Notes: generated from the letters alone by a model not told the origin. DNA of 55,846 bases from Clostridiales bacterium (GCA_029907205.1 JARYMI010000021.1:1-55846), one strand, 5' to 3'; counted from the first letter of the stretch, positions 17,183-25,481 are shown. Program-made: numbers and translations.

Positions 17183-17542
17183 ATGGAAAGAGAAAAATTC
17201 GAAAAACTCGTGGAAGAGGCGCTCGCTGGCCTTCCCCGACGGTTCAAGAAGCTCCTCCACAACCTGGCGGTTATCATCGAGGACAGGCCGCCGCGAGAAA
17301 TGTCTTCTCGACGAACCTCCTCGAGCAGCCTGTTAGGCCTCTATCACGGCGTCCCTTTCAAACACAGGGGCTCTTATTACGGCAACGTCCCTCCCGACGT
17401 CATCGTCATCTACCAGAAACCGATCGAGATGATCTCGTCCTCAGATGACGAAATCCGGGAGCGAGTGAGGGACGTCGTGCTCCACGAAATCGGCCACTAT
17501 TTCGGCCTGAGCGAGGAGGAGCTGCGCAAGATCGAGGACTGA
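17183..17542 (+). CDS. Zincin-like metallopeptidase domain protein
   Basis: A 119-residue protein of the small possible-metallopeptidase (Zincin_1) family found widely in bacteria. The C-terminal VVLHEIGHYFGLSEEEL holds the zinc motif HEIGH (101-105), and the more distal acidic residues fit the family. The N-terminal MEREKFEKLVEEALAGLPRR is also typical. There is no signal peptide, so it is cytosolic. No physiological substrate is established for the family to my knowledge. It lies between cobO and the dapA-family gene in a tight cluster. Confidence 0.8.
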   Translation: MEREKFEKLVEEALAGLPRRFKKLLHNLAVIIEDRPPREMSSRRTSSSSLLGLYHGVPFKHRGSYYGNVPPDVIVIYQKPIEMISSSDDEIRERVRDVVLHEIGHYFGLSEEELRKIED

Positions 17543-17566
17543 CTTCGATTAATAGAGGAGATAGAC

Positions 17567-18460
17567 ATGGCCAAGCGATTGAGTGGAGTTTTCGCCGCCC
17601 TGACCACGCCATTCGCCGGTGAGAAAGTGGCCCTAGATAAACTCGGGGAAAATCTCCTCAAGTATAATCAGACCGGACTGGCCGGCTATGTCGTCTTGGG
17701 CTCAACCGGAGAAGCGGTTTTCCTAAGCGATAAAGAAGGAGAAGAGCTTGTTATCGAGGCAAGGAAGAAAGCACCTCCCTCCAAGAAGATTATCGTCGGA
17801 ACATCCAGAGAGTCCACGCGCGCGACCATCGAATTCACAAACAGGATCGCGGGGCTGGGCGCAGACGCTGCCCTGATCAAACCTCCTTACTATTATAAGT
17901 CCATGATGACCCATGAGGTCCTCAAGCGTTATTACTTCAGTATCGCGGACAGGGTCGGCATCCCTGTCTTGATCTATAATTTTCCTCAGAACACAGGTAT
18001 CCCCATCAGCCCGCCTCTTCTTGTCGAGCTTTCCGGTCATCCGAATATCGCCGGCATCAAGGACAGCTCGGGCAACCTCTCCAACCTGGCCGAATCTCTC
18101 CCTTTGCTGCCTGAAAAATTCAGCTTTTTCATGGGCCATGGAAGCATCCTTCTGGCCGGGCTGGTGATGGGCGCATGCGGCGGTATTTTAGCCATGGCCG
18201 CAGCTATCCCGGACTTGTGCGTGAAGCTTTATTCGCTCTTTGTCGAAGGAAAAAACGCAGAAGCCAAAAAACTCCAGCTCGACCTCGTCCCTCTAAACAA
18301 ACTGCTAACCCAGACCCTGGGAATCCCGGCGATCAAGCACGCTCTCGATTTGCGCGGATTCTACGGCGGACCGCCCAGGCCTCCCTTGCTTCCCTTAGAA
18401 GAAAAAGAAAAACAAGATGTAAGAGACGAACTCGAGCGGCTCGGGCTGCTTTCTTGCTGA
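17567..18460 (+). CDS. dapA: Dihydrodipicolinate synthase/N-acetylneuraminate lyase family aldolase
   Basis: A class I aldolase of the DapA/NanA superfamily, 297 residues, which forms a Schiff base with pyruvate. GSTGE (45-49) binds the carboxylate, Tyr137 sits in LIYNFPQNTG, and the Schiff-base lysine is Lys165 in GIKDSSGN. This pattern fits 4-hydroxy-tetrahydrodipicolinate synthase of lysine and peptidoglycan synthesis, but related 2-keto-3-deoxy-sugar aldolases share it, and no other lysine gene is nearby. I therefore hold the dapA assignment as probable only. GAGGAG lies about nine bases before the ATG. Its 3' end lies 12 bases from the end of the oppositely oriented SRP RNA gene. Confidence 0.8.
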   Translation: MAKRLSGVFAALTTPFAGEKVALDKLGENLLKYNQTGLAGYVVLGSTGEAVFLSDKEGEELVIEARKKAPPSKKIIVGTSRESTRATIEFTNRIAGLGADAALIKPPYYYKSMMTHEVLKRYYFSIADRVGIPVLIYNFPQNTGIPISPPLLVELSGHPNIAGIKDSSGNLSNLAESLPLLPEKFSFFMGHGSILLAGLVMGACGGILAMAAAIPDLCVKLYSLFVEGKNAEAKKLQLDLVPLNKLLTQTLGIPAIKHALDLRGFYGGPPRPPLLPLEEKEKQDVRDELERLGLLSC

Positions 18461-18472
18461 CAGCAGGAAAAT

Positions 18473-18742
18473 GACCGTGCAACCTGCTTCGACCGACCTT
18501 CCCCTGCGTTATCCAGACAGTTTGCTCAGGCAAGGCTGACCGGGCACAAGAGGCCTGCCTGCTACCGTTGCTCCCTTCCGGTCCTGGCGGGGTTTACAGG
18601 AGGCTCTTTGCCCGGGGCCCCAACCCTCATCGCCACTTACCCGGACACAGGCCAGAAAAAGACCGGCCTCAGCCAGGTCTTCGACCCCACTGGAGCGGGT
18701 TGTGGGTTACAGGGCACCGCTAGCTCCCCGTCTAGCACGGTC
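18473..18742 (-). ncRNA. ffs: Signal recognition particle RNA, large bacterial type with Alu domain
   Basis: The minus strand carries the SRP RNA core: the apical helix 8 segment CCAGGACCGGAAGGGAGCAA (near 18585-18566 on plus), which binds Ffh, flanked by pairing arms GGGCAAAGAG and CTCTTGTGCCC. The 5' part reads GCTAGACGGGGAGCTAGCGG and then TGCCCTGTAACCC, the Alu-domain sequence of large bacterial SRP RNAs. The 5' end GACCGTGC pairs with GCACGGTC at the 3' end as helix 1, fixing both ends and giving 270 nt, close to the Bacillus scRNA. A perfect TATAAT ends six bases before the first G. The RNA acts in co-translational membrane targeting with Ffh and FtsY. Confidence 0.93.
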
Positions 18743-18748
18743 ACTATT

Positions 18749-18777
18749 ATTATATTCGTGCGGCGAAGTTTTGAAAA
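18749..18777 (-). promoter_or_regulatory. Promoter of the SRP RNA gene
   Basis: On the minus strand TTTTCA (18777-18772), a 17-nt spacer and TATAAT (18754-18749). The first RNA base (18742) lies seven bases downstream, exactly where a sigma70-type promoter should start. It overlaps the last bases before the adjacent TPR gene's stop region. Confidence 0.65.
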
Positions 18778-18788
18778 TGAATTTAAAA

Positions 18789-20006
18789 TCAGAACCTAAA
18801 AGCCAAGCCGGCACGCAAGATGAGCCCGTCCCAGAACCCAACTTCGGCTTTGGCCATCAGGCCGGGAACAATTTCTCCCTTGACTCCGAGGGCCAGGTGA
18901 AAAAGAGGGAACAAATCGAGCTCGATATCTCCTTCCTCACGAAGGTCGTCAAAGGTCTTGGTCTCCCCGCCCTCGACTGAGCGCCGCTCAGTTCCCCGCT
19001 TATAAATCCCTGCGTATTGATACTTTGCCTCACCCGAAAGCGCACCGACCCCCAGGCCAAACACGAAATAAGGAGTCACCCGCCAGGACGGAGCAAAGTC
19101 CCAGCGAAAACTCAGGTTGGTCGTTAACGGGCTTGTCTCTACGTAGGCTTCTGTATCGACTGTGGCTTCGCTGCCGTCAGCGTATCGTTGGGTCACCTGA
19201 CCTTGAACCGGCACCTTGATATGGGTTTTTTCAAGCGATAGCCCGATGCTAAACGACCCCAGGCGGCCCAAAGGATAAAAGCGGATACCAAGCCCATAAT
19301 TTGACCCTTCAGAGTCCAGCGAAAGGCTCGTCTCATAGGAAGAACGCGCCAGGGCTCCGTAGCTTTTGCTGAGCTCGTCGCTCAGGTTATCCCGGACTTC
19401 GTTGGCAACTTTTTTCGTCAAGGAAGATTCAAAAAGGCTCTTGGCAGGGTCTATGCTCCAGCCAGAAAAATGGACGTCGACTTCCCAGTAGCCGCCTTTT
19501 CTTTCTTCATAAACAGGAACCTTTGGAGCCAGAGCTTTTTCTGGCGAAGGCTCTTCTCTCTTTTCTTTCTGGGCCGGCTCCGGTACGGGCGGCGCAGCCG
19601 GCTGCTCTGGAGTTACCTTCACTTCCATCCCCTTTTTGACCTCGTAGAAAAGGTCAACGAATGTCTGAGGATAGAAGAGAGTGGATATTTCCTTCTGCGG
19701 TTCTATTTCCAGGACTTTCCTTATGGATGTTTTGGCGTTCTCAATGTCGTTATTGAAAAAACGGCAGAGAGAAAGTCCCATCCAAGCGCGGGAGCGGAAC
19801 ATCCTTTTTTCTGTCAGGCTGATGACGCGGAGATAGCCTTCGATAGCTTTCGGATAGTCGCCCTTGGAATAGAAGTCATCAGCTTGGGCAAGGAGAGTCT
19901 CAACCTGCTCTTCTTTTTCCCCCGGAGTCTGAGCGACCGCCATAACGGCTGTAAAAAGCAGAGTGAAAACGAAAAGGATATGGAAAATGAACAGTTCCTT
20001 CTTCAT
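18789..20006 (-). CDS. Exported TPR protein with a C-terminal beta-barrel-like domain
   Basis: A 405-residue protein with a signal peptide (MKKELFIFHILFVFTLLFTA, then AVAQ). Residues about 30-110 look like TPR-type helical repeats (AQADDFYSKGDYPKAIEGYL; a later repeat contains NDIENAKTSIRKVLEIEP). A Pro/Glu/Lys-rich linker follows. The last 220 residues alternate as in an outer-membrane barrel (YGLGIRFYPLGRLGSFSIGL, TPYFVFGLGVGA) and end in AFRF, a barrel-type C-terminal Phe. I infer an outer-membrane protein with a periplasmic TPR domain. GGAGG lies seven bases before ATG 20006; an upstream ATG at 20063 would spoil the signal peptide. Function unknown. Confidence 0.7.
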   Translation of the reverse strand: MKKELFIFHILFVFTLLFTAVMAVAQTPGEKEEQVETLLAQADDFYSKGDYPKAIEGYLRVISLTEKRMFRSRAWMGLSLCRFFNNDIENAKTSIRKVLEIEPQKEISTLFYPQTFVDLFYEVKKGMEVKVTPEQPAAPPVPEPAQKEKREEPSPEKALAPKVPVYEERKGGYWEVDVHFSGWSIDPAKSLFESSLTKKVANEVRDNLSDELSKSYGALARSSYETSLSLDSEGSNYGLGIRFYPLGRLGSFSIGLSLEKTHIKVPVQGQVTQRYADGSEATVDTEAYVETSPLTTNLSFRWDFAPSWRVTPYFVFGLGVGALSGEAKYQYAGIYKRGTERRSVEGGETKTFDDLREEGDIELDLFPLFHLALGVKGEIVPGLMAKAEVGFWDGLILRAGLAFRF

Positions 20007-20047
20007 CGTGCGTCCTCCATTCGTCGATTCTTCCTTAAACGATGCCC

Positions 20048-20076
20048 ATCTTAGTGGTATCATCGCTATTTGTCAA
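20048..20076 (-). promoter_or_regulatory. Promoter of the TPR/barrel gene
   Basis: On the minus strand TTGACA (20076-20071), a 17-nt spacer and TAAGAT (20053-20048), about 42 bases before the ATG. Confidence 0.65.
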
Positions 20077-20165
20077 ATAATGTCCTGGAGAATTGAGTCG
20101 GAGATGAGTCGGATAAACGGCGGCCTTCCCCCCTGAGATGAGACCCAACGCTGGAATCCAGAGCA

Positions 20166-20194
20166 TTGACAGATAGCGGCCAGGCGGCTATTAT
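20166..20194 (+). promoter_or_regulatory. Promoter of the YugP-type protease gene
   Basis: TTGACA (20166-20171) and TATTAT (20189-20194) with a 17-nt spacer. A perfect TATAAT overlaps at 20192-20197 but with a 20-nt spacer. An SD-like AAGGAGA follows. Confidence 0.65.
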
Positions 20195-20214
20195 AATTGA
20201 AGGAGAATAAAGAC

Positions 20215-20904
20215 ATGTTTTTCTGGGATCATACATTCGTTCTTCTCATTCCTCCGCTCCTCCTTGCCCTGTACGCCCAGGCCAAGGTCAAGGGCACCTA
20301 TGCCAAGTTCAGCCGCATTTTTGCTTCCTCGCGTGTGTCGGGAGCGAGAATGGCCCAGGAGATTCTGAGCCTGGGCCGAGCCAACGAGGTCAAGATAGAA
20401 AAAACGGCTGGCCAGCTCAGCGACCATTACGACCCGCGAAAAAAAGCGCTCCGGCTCTCCGAGGGTGTTTACGCGAGCGACTCTATCGCCGCCCTGGGAA
20501 TCGCAGCCCACGAGGCGGGACATGCCCTCCAGCATCACGCCGGCTATGCTCCCTTGCATCTTCGGAATGCCATTTATCCCATAGCGAGTTTCGGCTCAAC
20601 GCTGGCCTTCCCCATCTTTCTCGTGGGTTTTTTCTTCAGCTCAAAAGGCCCCAGCATCCTGATGGATATCGGCATCTTCCTTTTCGCCGGCGCAGTCCTT
20701 TTCAGCGTCCTGACTCTGCCCGTCGAGTTTAACGCTTCCCGCCGCGCCGTGACACTCCTCGAAGAGAGAGGCTATCTCAAAGGCAAGGAGCTCGACGGGG
20801 CGCGGCAGGTTCTCTCTGCGGCAGCCCTTACATATGTAGCGGCAACAGCCATGGCCGCCATGCAGCTCCTGCGCATGTTCCTCCTGCGCCAATCTCGAGA
20901 TTAA
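20215..20904 (+). CDS. YugP-type zinc membrane protease
   Basis: A 229-residue member of the neutral zinc metallopeptidase family (Zn_peptidase_2, YugP of Bacillus). The zinc motif HEAGH (99-103) lies in GIAAHEAGHALQHHAGY. An N-terminal hydrophobic helix and two or three further membrane segments after residue 115 anchor the protein, and FNASRRAV near residue 175 supplies the family's conserved Glu-Phe-Asn-Ala block. The likely start is ATG 20215 with GGAG about ten bases upstream. Substrate unknown. It has its own promoter and faces away from the TPR gene. Confidence 0.82.
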   Translation: MFFWDHTFVLLIPPLLLALYAQAKVKGTYAKFSRIFASSRVSGARMAQEILSLGRANEVKIEKTAGQLSDHYDPRKKALRLSEGVYASDSIAALGIAAHEAGHALQHHAGYAPLHLRNAIYPIASFGSTLAFPIFLVGFFFSSKGPSILMDIGIFLFAGAVLFSVLTLPVEFNASRRAVTLLEERGYLKGKELDGARQVLSAAALTYVAATAMAAMQLLRMFLLRQSRD

Positions 20905-20964
20905 TCACCGATTTCCGCTTCAAAATTAGCTTCATAAACCATCCCACCTTATCCCTCTTTGTCC

Positions 20965-20993
20965 TTGACAGCCTTGGCCGAGAGTGATAGATA
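20965..20993 (+). promoter_or_regulatory. Promoter of the M14 peptidase gene
   Basis: A perfect TTGACA (20965-20970), a 17-nt spacer and a weak TAGATA (20988-20993). Confidence 0.5.
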
Positions 20994-21024
20994 AGAAAAT
21001 CTGATTTTTCCAAAGGAGGTGTGC

Positions 21025-23640
21025 ATGTCCCCCCAACCAAAAAAAATGCTTTCCGCTCTCGGAGCGGCCCTGTTCTTTTTATGTCAAGCGGTAGCCCTAG
21101 CCCAGACTTCTCCCGAGCAATTCTTAGGGTTCAAGGTCGGCTCCGACCGCCAGTTAGCTGATTACAACCAGCTTCAAGCGTACTTCCAGAAGCTCGACCA
21201 GGAATCCCCCAAGCTCCAGGTTTTTACCGTGGGGACCTCGACCTTAAAAAAACCCATGTTTCTGGCTGTCATCACATCTGAACAAAACATGGCCAAGCTG
21301 GATGCCTACAGGGAAATCGTCCGCAAGCTGAGAGACCCGCGGACGACATCCCCGGAAGAAGCGCGCAAGTTGGCCAGGGAAGGAAAAGTGATCCTCCTCA
21401 TCACATGCAACATCCATGCCACAGAAATTGCCTCTTCCCAGATGGCCATGGAGTTCGCCTACAAACTCGTCACTGGCGAAACTCCTTTTGACGCCGAGCG
21501 AGTCCTCCAGGACGTCATCGTCCTCCTCATGCCCACCATCAACCCTGACGGCCAGCAGATGGTGGTCGACTGGTATAAAAAGCACGTGGGCACGAAATAC
21601 GAAGGCGGCCCGATGCCGTGGCTTTACCATCATTATGCCGGACACGATAACAACCGCGACTGGTTCATGTTCAACTTAGCTGAGACCAAGGCGGTAACCA
21701 AAGTCCTTTACCACGACTGGCTCCCTCAGATCCACATCGATGAGCACCAGATGGGCTCCACGGGAGCGCGCCTTTTTGTCCCGCCTTTTATGGACCCGCC
21801 CATTCCCAATGTCCAGCCGCTTCTCTGGCGGGGAGTCAACCTTTGCGGAGCCAACATGTCCTACGACCTCCAGAAGAACGGGTTCAAGGGCGTCGTCCAC
21901 GGCCGCTCCTACACCGGCTGGTGGATCGGGGCCTGCGACGACACCTCCTGGCTCCACAACGTTATCGGCATCCTCAGCGAAATGGCCTCGGTCCGGGTTG
22001 CTTCCCCTATTTACATCGAGCCGAACGAGATTCCTCAGTCCTACTATGAAAAGAGCATGGAGTTCATCGACCCATGGCCCGGCGGATGGTGGCGGCTGCG
22101 CGACCTTGTCGATTACGAGCTGACGCTCACCTTCAGCCTGGTCAAGACTGCCTACCTTCACAAAGAGGATTTCCTCTTCAATTTTTACCAGATGTACAAA
22201 AACTCGGTAGAAAAAAGGGAGAAAAACGAGCCTTATGCCTTTGTCATCCCCGCAGCGCAACATGACTATCCCACGGCCCTGCGGATGATCGACATTCTCA
22301 TGTTCGGCGGTGTTGAAGTCCATCAGGCTAAGGACAAGTTTGTTGCTGGAGGAAAGGTTTATCCGGCCGGCTCTTTCGTGGTCAAACTGGCCCAGCCCTA
22401 TAAATCTTATGCCTGGGCCTTGCTCGAAAGGCAGAAGTATCCTGACCTGCACCAATATCCGGGTGGCCCGCCCATTCCACCATACGATAACGCCGGCTGG
22501 ACCCTGCCGCTCCAAATGGGCGTTGCTTGTGACCAGGTGGATGACCCATTCGAAGCCAACCTGGAAATAATTGATAAAGTCCCCTCTGCCGGCGTCGCGC
22601 AGCCTGACCCTGCGGCCGCTTACTACGTCCTCGATTGCCGCGTCAACGCCTCCTACAGCGCCGTGTTCTCGCTGCTTCAGCAGAAAGCAGAAGTCTTCCG
22701 CTCTAAAGAAACAATCAGAGGTGATGGGTTTGAGGCAGCCGCAGGAAGCTTTATCGTCAAGAACAGCCCGGAAGTGAAGAAAATCCTACCCAGCCTAGTC
22801 GAGAAATGGCCGCTGCGTGTTTATGGCCTCACCGATGTCTCCTTGATCCCCAAGGCTTATCTCAAGAACCCGCGCATCGGCCTCTATCAATCCTGGCGGA
22901 GCAACATGGACGAGGGCTGGACCCGCTATGTCTTCGACGACCTCGGTGTCCCTTACAAGACCATTCACAATGACGCTTTCAAGGCCGCCAAAGGCAAGAA
23001 AATCAACCTGCACGCTGATTTTGACGTCATTGTCTTTGCGGATGAAAGTCCAGATATCATAAAGACTGGAAAGCCCAGCCCCACCTCAGAACGCGCTCGC
23101 TTTTTCACAGCCAACTATCCTCCTGAATATGAAGGCGGCATCGAAAAAGAGGGCGTAGAAGCGTTGAAGGCGTTCGTCGAGGCGGGCGGAATCTTAGTGA
23201 CGATGAACCAGGCCAGCGAGCTGGCCATCAATGACCTTCAGGTTCCGGCGCGCAACGCTCTGGAGAGAGTGGAAAGGACCAAGTTTTTTTGTCCGACCTC
23301 TCTTCTGAGCATCGAGGTGGAAAACACCACGCCCATCGGCTACGGCATGCCCGAGAAGGCGGCAGTGATGTTTTCCGACAGCTTAGCCCTGAGCACAAGA
23401 GTGCCGCTTCCCGAATGGGACAGGAAAGTCGTGGCCAGCTTCCCTAAAGCCAATGTCCTTTTGAGTGGCTGGCTTCTCGGCGAGGACATGATCGCTCGCA
23501 AAGCGGCTGTCGTCGACACCACCTACAAAAAGGGCCACATTATCCTCATCGGCATTGTTTGTCAGCACCGGGCGCAGTCCCACGGGACGTACAAGTTCCT
23601 GCTTAACGCGCTTCTCTATCCCCAGGAGGACTTGAAATAA
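21025..23640 (+). CDS. Secreted M14-family zinc carboxypeptidase-like protein
   Basis: An 871-residue exported protein. A signal peptide (MLSALGAALFFLCQAVALAQ) is followed by an M14 peptidase domain. The zinc ligands are His131 and Glu134 in NIHATEIASSQ and His237 in LPQIHIDEHQMG; NPDGQQ and the DNNRDWF block (with the substrate-binding Arg) fit the family. The C-terminal half, after about residue 400, contains a glutamine amidotransferase-like segment (GVEALKAFVEAGGILVTMNQ) often seen in this large M14 subgroup. It probably digests peptides in the periplasm or outside the cell. AAAGGAGG lies five bases before ATG 21025. I could not identify the catalytic glutamate with certainty. Confidence 0.85.
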   Translation: MSPQPKKMLSALGAALFFLCQAVALAQTSPEQFLGFKVGSDRQLADYNQLQAYFQKLDQESPKLQVFTVGTSTLKKPMFLAVITSEQNMAKLDAYREIVRKLRDPRTTSPEEARKLAREGKVILLITCNIHATEIASSQMAMEFAYKLVTGETPFDAERVLQDVIVLLMPTINPDGQQMVVDWYKKHVGTKYEGGPMPWLYHHYAGHDNNRDWFMFNLAETKAVTKVLYHDWLPQIHIDEHQMGSTGARLFVPPFMDPPIPNVQPLLWRGVNLCGANMSYDLQKNGFKGVVHGRSYTGWWIGACDDTSWLHNVIGILSEMASVRVASPIYIEPNEIPQSYYEKSMEFIDPWPGGWWRLRDLVDYELTLTFSLVKTAYLHKEDFLFNFYQMYKNSVEKREKNEPYAFVIPAAQHDYPTALRMIDILMFGGVEVHQAKDKFVAGGKVYPAGSFVVKLAQPYKSYAWALLERQKYPDLHQYPGGPPIPPYDNAGWTLPLQMGVACDQVDDPFEANLEIIDKVPSAGVAQPDPAAAYYVLDCRVNASYSAVFSLLQQKAEVFRSKETIRGDGFEAAAGSFIVKNSPEVKKILPSLVEKWPLRVYGLTDVSLIPKAYLKNPRIGLYQSWRSNMDEGWTRYVFDDLGVPYKTIHNDAFKAAKGKKINLHADFDVIVFADESPDIIKTGKPSPTSERARFFTANYPPEYEGGIEKEGVEALKAFVEAGGILVTMNQASELAINDLQVPARNALERVERTKFFCPTSLLSIEVENTTPIGYGMPEKAAVMFSDSLALSTRVPLPEWDRKVVASFPKANVLLSGWLLGEDMIARKAAVVDTTYKKGHIILIGIVCQHRAQSHGTYKFLLNALLYPQEDLK

Positions 23641-23702
23641 GCGTCTGCTCATTCAGGCTAATCCAGAATTTATCAGATAAAAGAAAGAGAGCCCATCAGG
23701 GC

Positions 23703-23731
23703 TTGACATAAATTCTTTTTTTTAATAGCAT
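23703..23731 (+). promoter_or_regulatory. Promoter of the 59-residue cysteine-rich gene
   Basis: TTGACA (23703-23708), a 17-nt spacer that is AT-rich with eight T in a row, and TAGCAT (23726-23731). A small hairpin (AGCCC/GGGCT, around 23690-23703) abuts the -35 box. The gap 23641-23762 shows nothing else. Confidence 0.6.
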
Positions 23732-23762
23732 AAGGGCAACATCCGCAGAAAGGAGAGTTATC

Positions 23763-23942
23763 ATGAGTGTATGCTTTTGTCGTTTCCTTTTAGCTGCCGC
23801 CATCGTGGTGATGGCCCTTTTCTTTTTGCCCGCTGCGTGGGCAAAATGGATCATCGTTGTTGCCGGCGCGCTGCTGGCCATCATGAGCCTTTTCTATAAC
23901 ACGTGCTGTTGCAGACGTATGAAGAAGACCGAACAGAAATAG
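23763..23942 (+). CDS. Small two-helix membrane protein with a C-terminal cysteine cluster
   Basis: A 59-residue protein supported by a promoter and by AGGAG about eight bases before the ATG. The sequence has two hydrophobic segments (FLLAAAIVVMALFFLPAAWA and WIIVVAGALLAIMSLF) joined by a short turn, then NTCCCRRMKK at the C-terminus and a further cysteine pair near the N-terminus (SVCFC). The cysteine cluster next to the membrane could bind metal or a cofactor. I do not recognise a family. Gene density, the promoter and the SD make it more than a chance open frame. The remainder of the gap up to the tRNA (23943-24059) shows nothing clear. Confidence 0.6.
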   Translation: MSVCFCRFLLAAAIVVMALFFLPAAWAKWIIVVAGALLAIMSLFYNTCCCRRMKKTEQK

Positions 23943-24059
23943 GCTTCTCCACTTCTCCTATTACCCGCTTTATCGCGCCAGAGGATCCTTGAGATTGGCG
24001 CGGAACTGCAACTAGTCCTTGAGCGGGGCGAGCTCTAATAAAAACGAGCAGGATAAAAG

Positions 24060-24132
24060 AGCCAGCGAGAGGATTCGAACCTCCGACCCGCTGATTACGA
24101 ATCAGCTGCTCTACCGGCTGAGCTACGCTGGC
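24060..24132 (-). tRNA. tRNA-Thr (anticodon CGT)
   Basis: On the minus strand the acceptor arms GCCAGCG and CGCTGGC pair, the D arm contains GCTCAG and GTAGAGC, the anticodon stem GCTGA/TCAGC encloses the loop TTCGTAA with anticodon CGT, and the T arm contains GGTTCGAATCC. Anticodon CGT reads ACG. The 3' CCA is not encoded. Confidence 0.95.
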
Positions 24133-24161
24133 CCAAAAAAGTTGAGGTTTAACGCAAATCA

Positions 24162-24190
24162 AAAATAATGGATTTGGCCCGACCTGTCAA
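24162..24190 (-). promoter_or_regulatory. Promoter of tRNA-Thr
   Basis: On the minus strand TTGACA (24190-24185), a 17-nt spacer and TATTTT (24167-24162). The -35 box overlaps the 3' end of the upstream membrane-protein gene. Confidence 0.65.
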
Positions 24191-24753
24191 TACAGGGTAC
24201 GGAGAAGCAACCTGCGCCGGATGGCGTAATAGGGAATAAGAATAAAGAGCACAGCCAAAAGCATAATCAAGTAGAAATGGTTGACCCCCGAGGCGAGCCG
24301 ATGGGAGAGAAGGACAAGGCTAGTCTGGAGATGGATGAAGATCAGGTTGCAAAAGATCACAATTAAAGAAACGGTCTCTTTTTTTAAATCAATCAGGCGC
24401 TCCTGGACTTCCAGGTCGCGGCCGGCCGCTTCGACACTCAGGCGATGTGCCTCCGGCCGGAGGAAATAGGCCTTAGCCAGGGCCCTAATAGCGAGAAGGA
24501 CAACGGTCTGGGCAAGAGGATAGACAAAAAAGAACACGGACTTATCAACTCTGAACACATCCTTGACCCATAGGCTCGTCCACGAGGCCATGTCCTGCGG
24601 CAGGCGGCGATAAGCGTAAATAGACATCCCCCAGGTTATAGCAAGGAGAAGCCAGCCCGCAGACGCGAGCAGCCGCAGCGTCCCTGGCCTCCGGCACGGC
24701 GCCAGCGGCTTTTGGGTTTGATTCACAGCTTCATTATACCCAATTTTCCTCAC
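24187..24753 (-). CDS. DUF1648-like membrane protein
   Basis: A 188-residue inner-membrane protein with four hydrophobic segments (about 28-46, 74-92, 129-150, 158-178). The segment after the first helix, YRRLPQDMASWTSLW, resembles the lumenal loop of DUF1648 proteins (LP-x-x-I-x-x-H-W), and the helix arrangement fits; the identification is tentative. The start is GTG 24753, five bases after the end of the RND relic; a second GTG at 24726 is possible. There is no known function. The last four bases overlap the -35 box of the tRNA promoter. Confidence 0.55.
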   Translation of the reverse strand: MRKIGYNEAVNQTQKPLAPCRRPGTLRLLASAGWLLLAITWGMSIYAYRRLPQDMASWTSLWVKDVFRVDKSVFFFVYPLAQTVVLLAIRALAKAYFLRPEAHRLSVEAAGRDLEVQERLIDLKKETVSLIVIFCNLIFIHLQTSLVLLSHRLASGVNHFYLIMLLAVLFILIPYYAIRRRLLLRTLY

Positions 24754-24757
24754 CGAA

Positions 24758-25175
24758 TCACTGTCCCCGTTTCAGCTTGACTTCCCTGAGCCATTTCCAG
24801 AGAAGAAAGACGGCCGGGTAGACAAGAAGCTCCATGATGAAGGAAGTGAAGATTCCTCTTTTTCCTTCTTTCCTCGAAAGCAAGGTCTAAGTAAAGGAGC
24901 ATGATGACTCCCGTTTCCGCGTCCACGCCTAACAAGGCGATAATTCCCGCCCATATGCCGATGCTCATATTGTAGCCTAAAAGATAAAGCAACCAGACAG
25001 CCCCGACGAGGGAAAAAGGCACAGCCAGGCGGCCGTTCTCGTACCGGTTCATCCCGGGGCCAAGTTTAACCTCGATGTCGGCGACCAGGGAAAGAGGGAT
25101 TTGAGCCCCGGACGGCGTGGGGATATAAATCCTGCCCTGCTTGAACCATGAAATTGGGATAAAATTCTTTGAGGA
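24758..25175 (-). pseudogene. Relic of a CusA/CzcA-type RND metal efflux pump
   Basis: Three pieces of a heavy-metal RND pump remain. First, GRIYIPTPSGAQIPLSLVAD and then IEVKLGPGMNRYENGRLA, a porter-domain block. This is joined directly to VPFSLVGAVWLLYLLGYN and ALLGVDAETGVIMLLYLD, from the last transmembrane region, normally over 100 residues further on. Then a frame change leads to GIFTSFIMELLVYPAVFLLW and KWLREVKLKRGQ, the native C-terminus, ending at the TGA at 24758. The pump thus has a large N-terminal deletion, an internal deletion and a frameshift. It is directly joined to the TolC-like relic. Confidence 0.75.
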
Positions 25176-25481
25176 TTTTCTGGGGGAAAGTTGATCAGGC
25201 TGTTGATGTCGATCCTTGTCACCTTGGCCATTTGGCTCATCGTCAGGAGCATTTCTTCGGCGCTTGAAATTTCGACTTAGGCCTTGAAAATGTTGGCCTG
25301 AATTCTCTGGCCGACAGAATACCGGGCTTCGGCGATCCGGAGAGCGTCATCTAAAAGTGACTTCTCCCTCAGGATGAGCTCGGCCGACCTGTCATAAAAA
25401 AAGAGCCCTGAGTGTTTCTTCCTGGCCAAAAACTGGAGAAGCCAAGAAAACGGCCAGACATAAAAAAGAAATTTTCTTCAT
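25176..25481 (-). pseudogene. Relic of a TolC/CusC-type outer-membrane efflux protein
   Basis: From ATG 25481 (with GAGGAG six bases upstream) a signal peptide is intact: MKKISFLCLAVFLASPVFGQ, then EETLRAL. After a deletion and frame change the sequence resumes as SAELILREKSLLDDALRIAE, ARYSVGQRIQANIFKA, a stop codon, then VEISSAEEMLLTMSQMAKV and TRIDINSLINF, the coiled-coil end of an outer-membrane efflux factor (A-x-x-x-Y-x-x-G pattern). The membrane-fusion gene that normally follows is absent and the remains run straight into the pump relic. The retained start, SD and signal peptide mark recent decay by deletion. The stretch from here to 25744 is non-coding and shows nothing clear. Confidence 0.7.
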
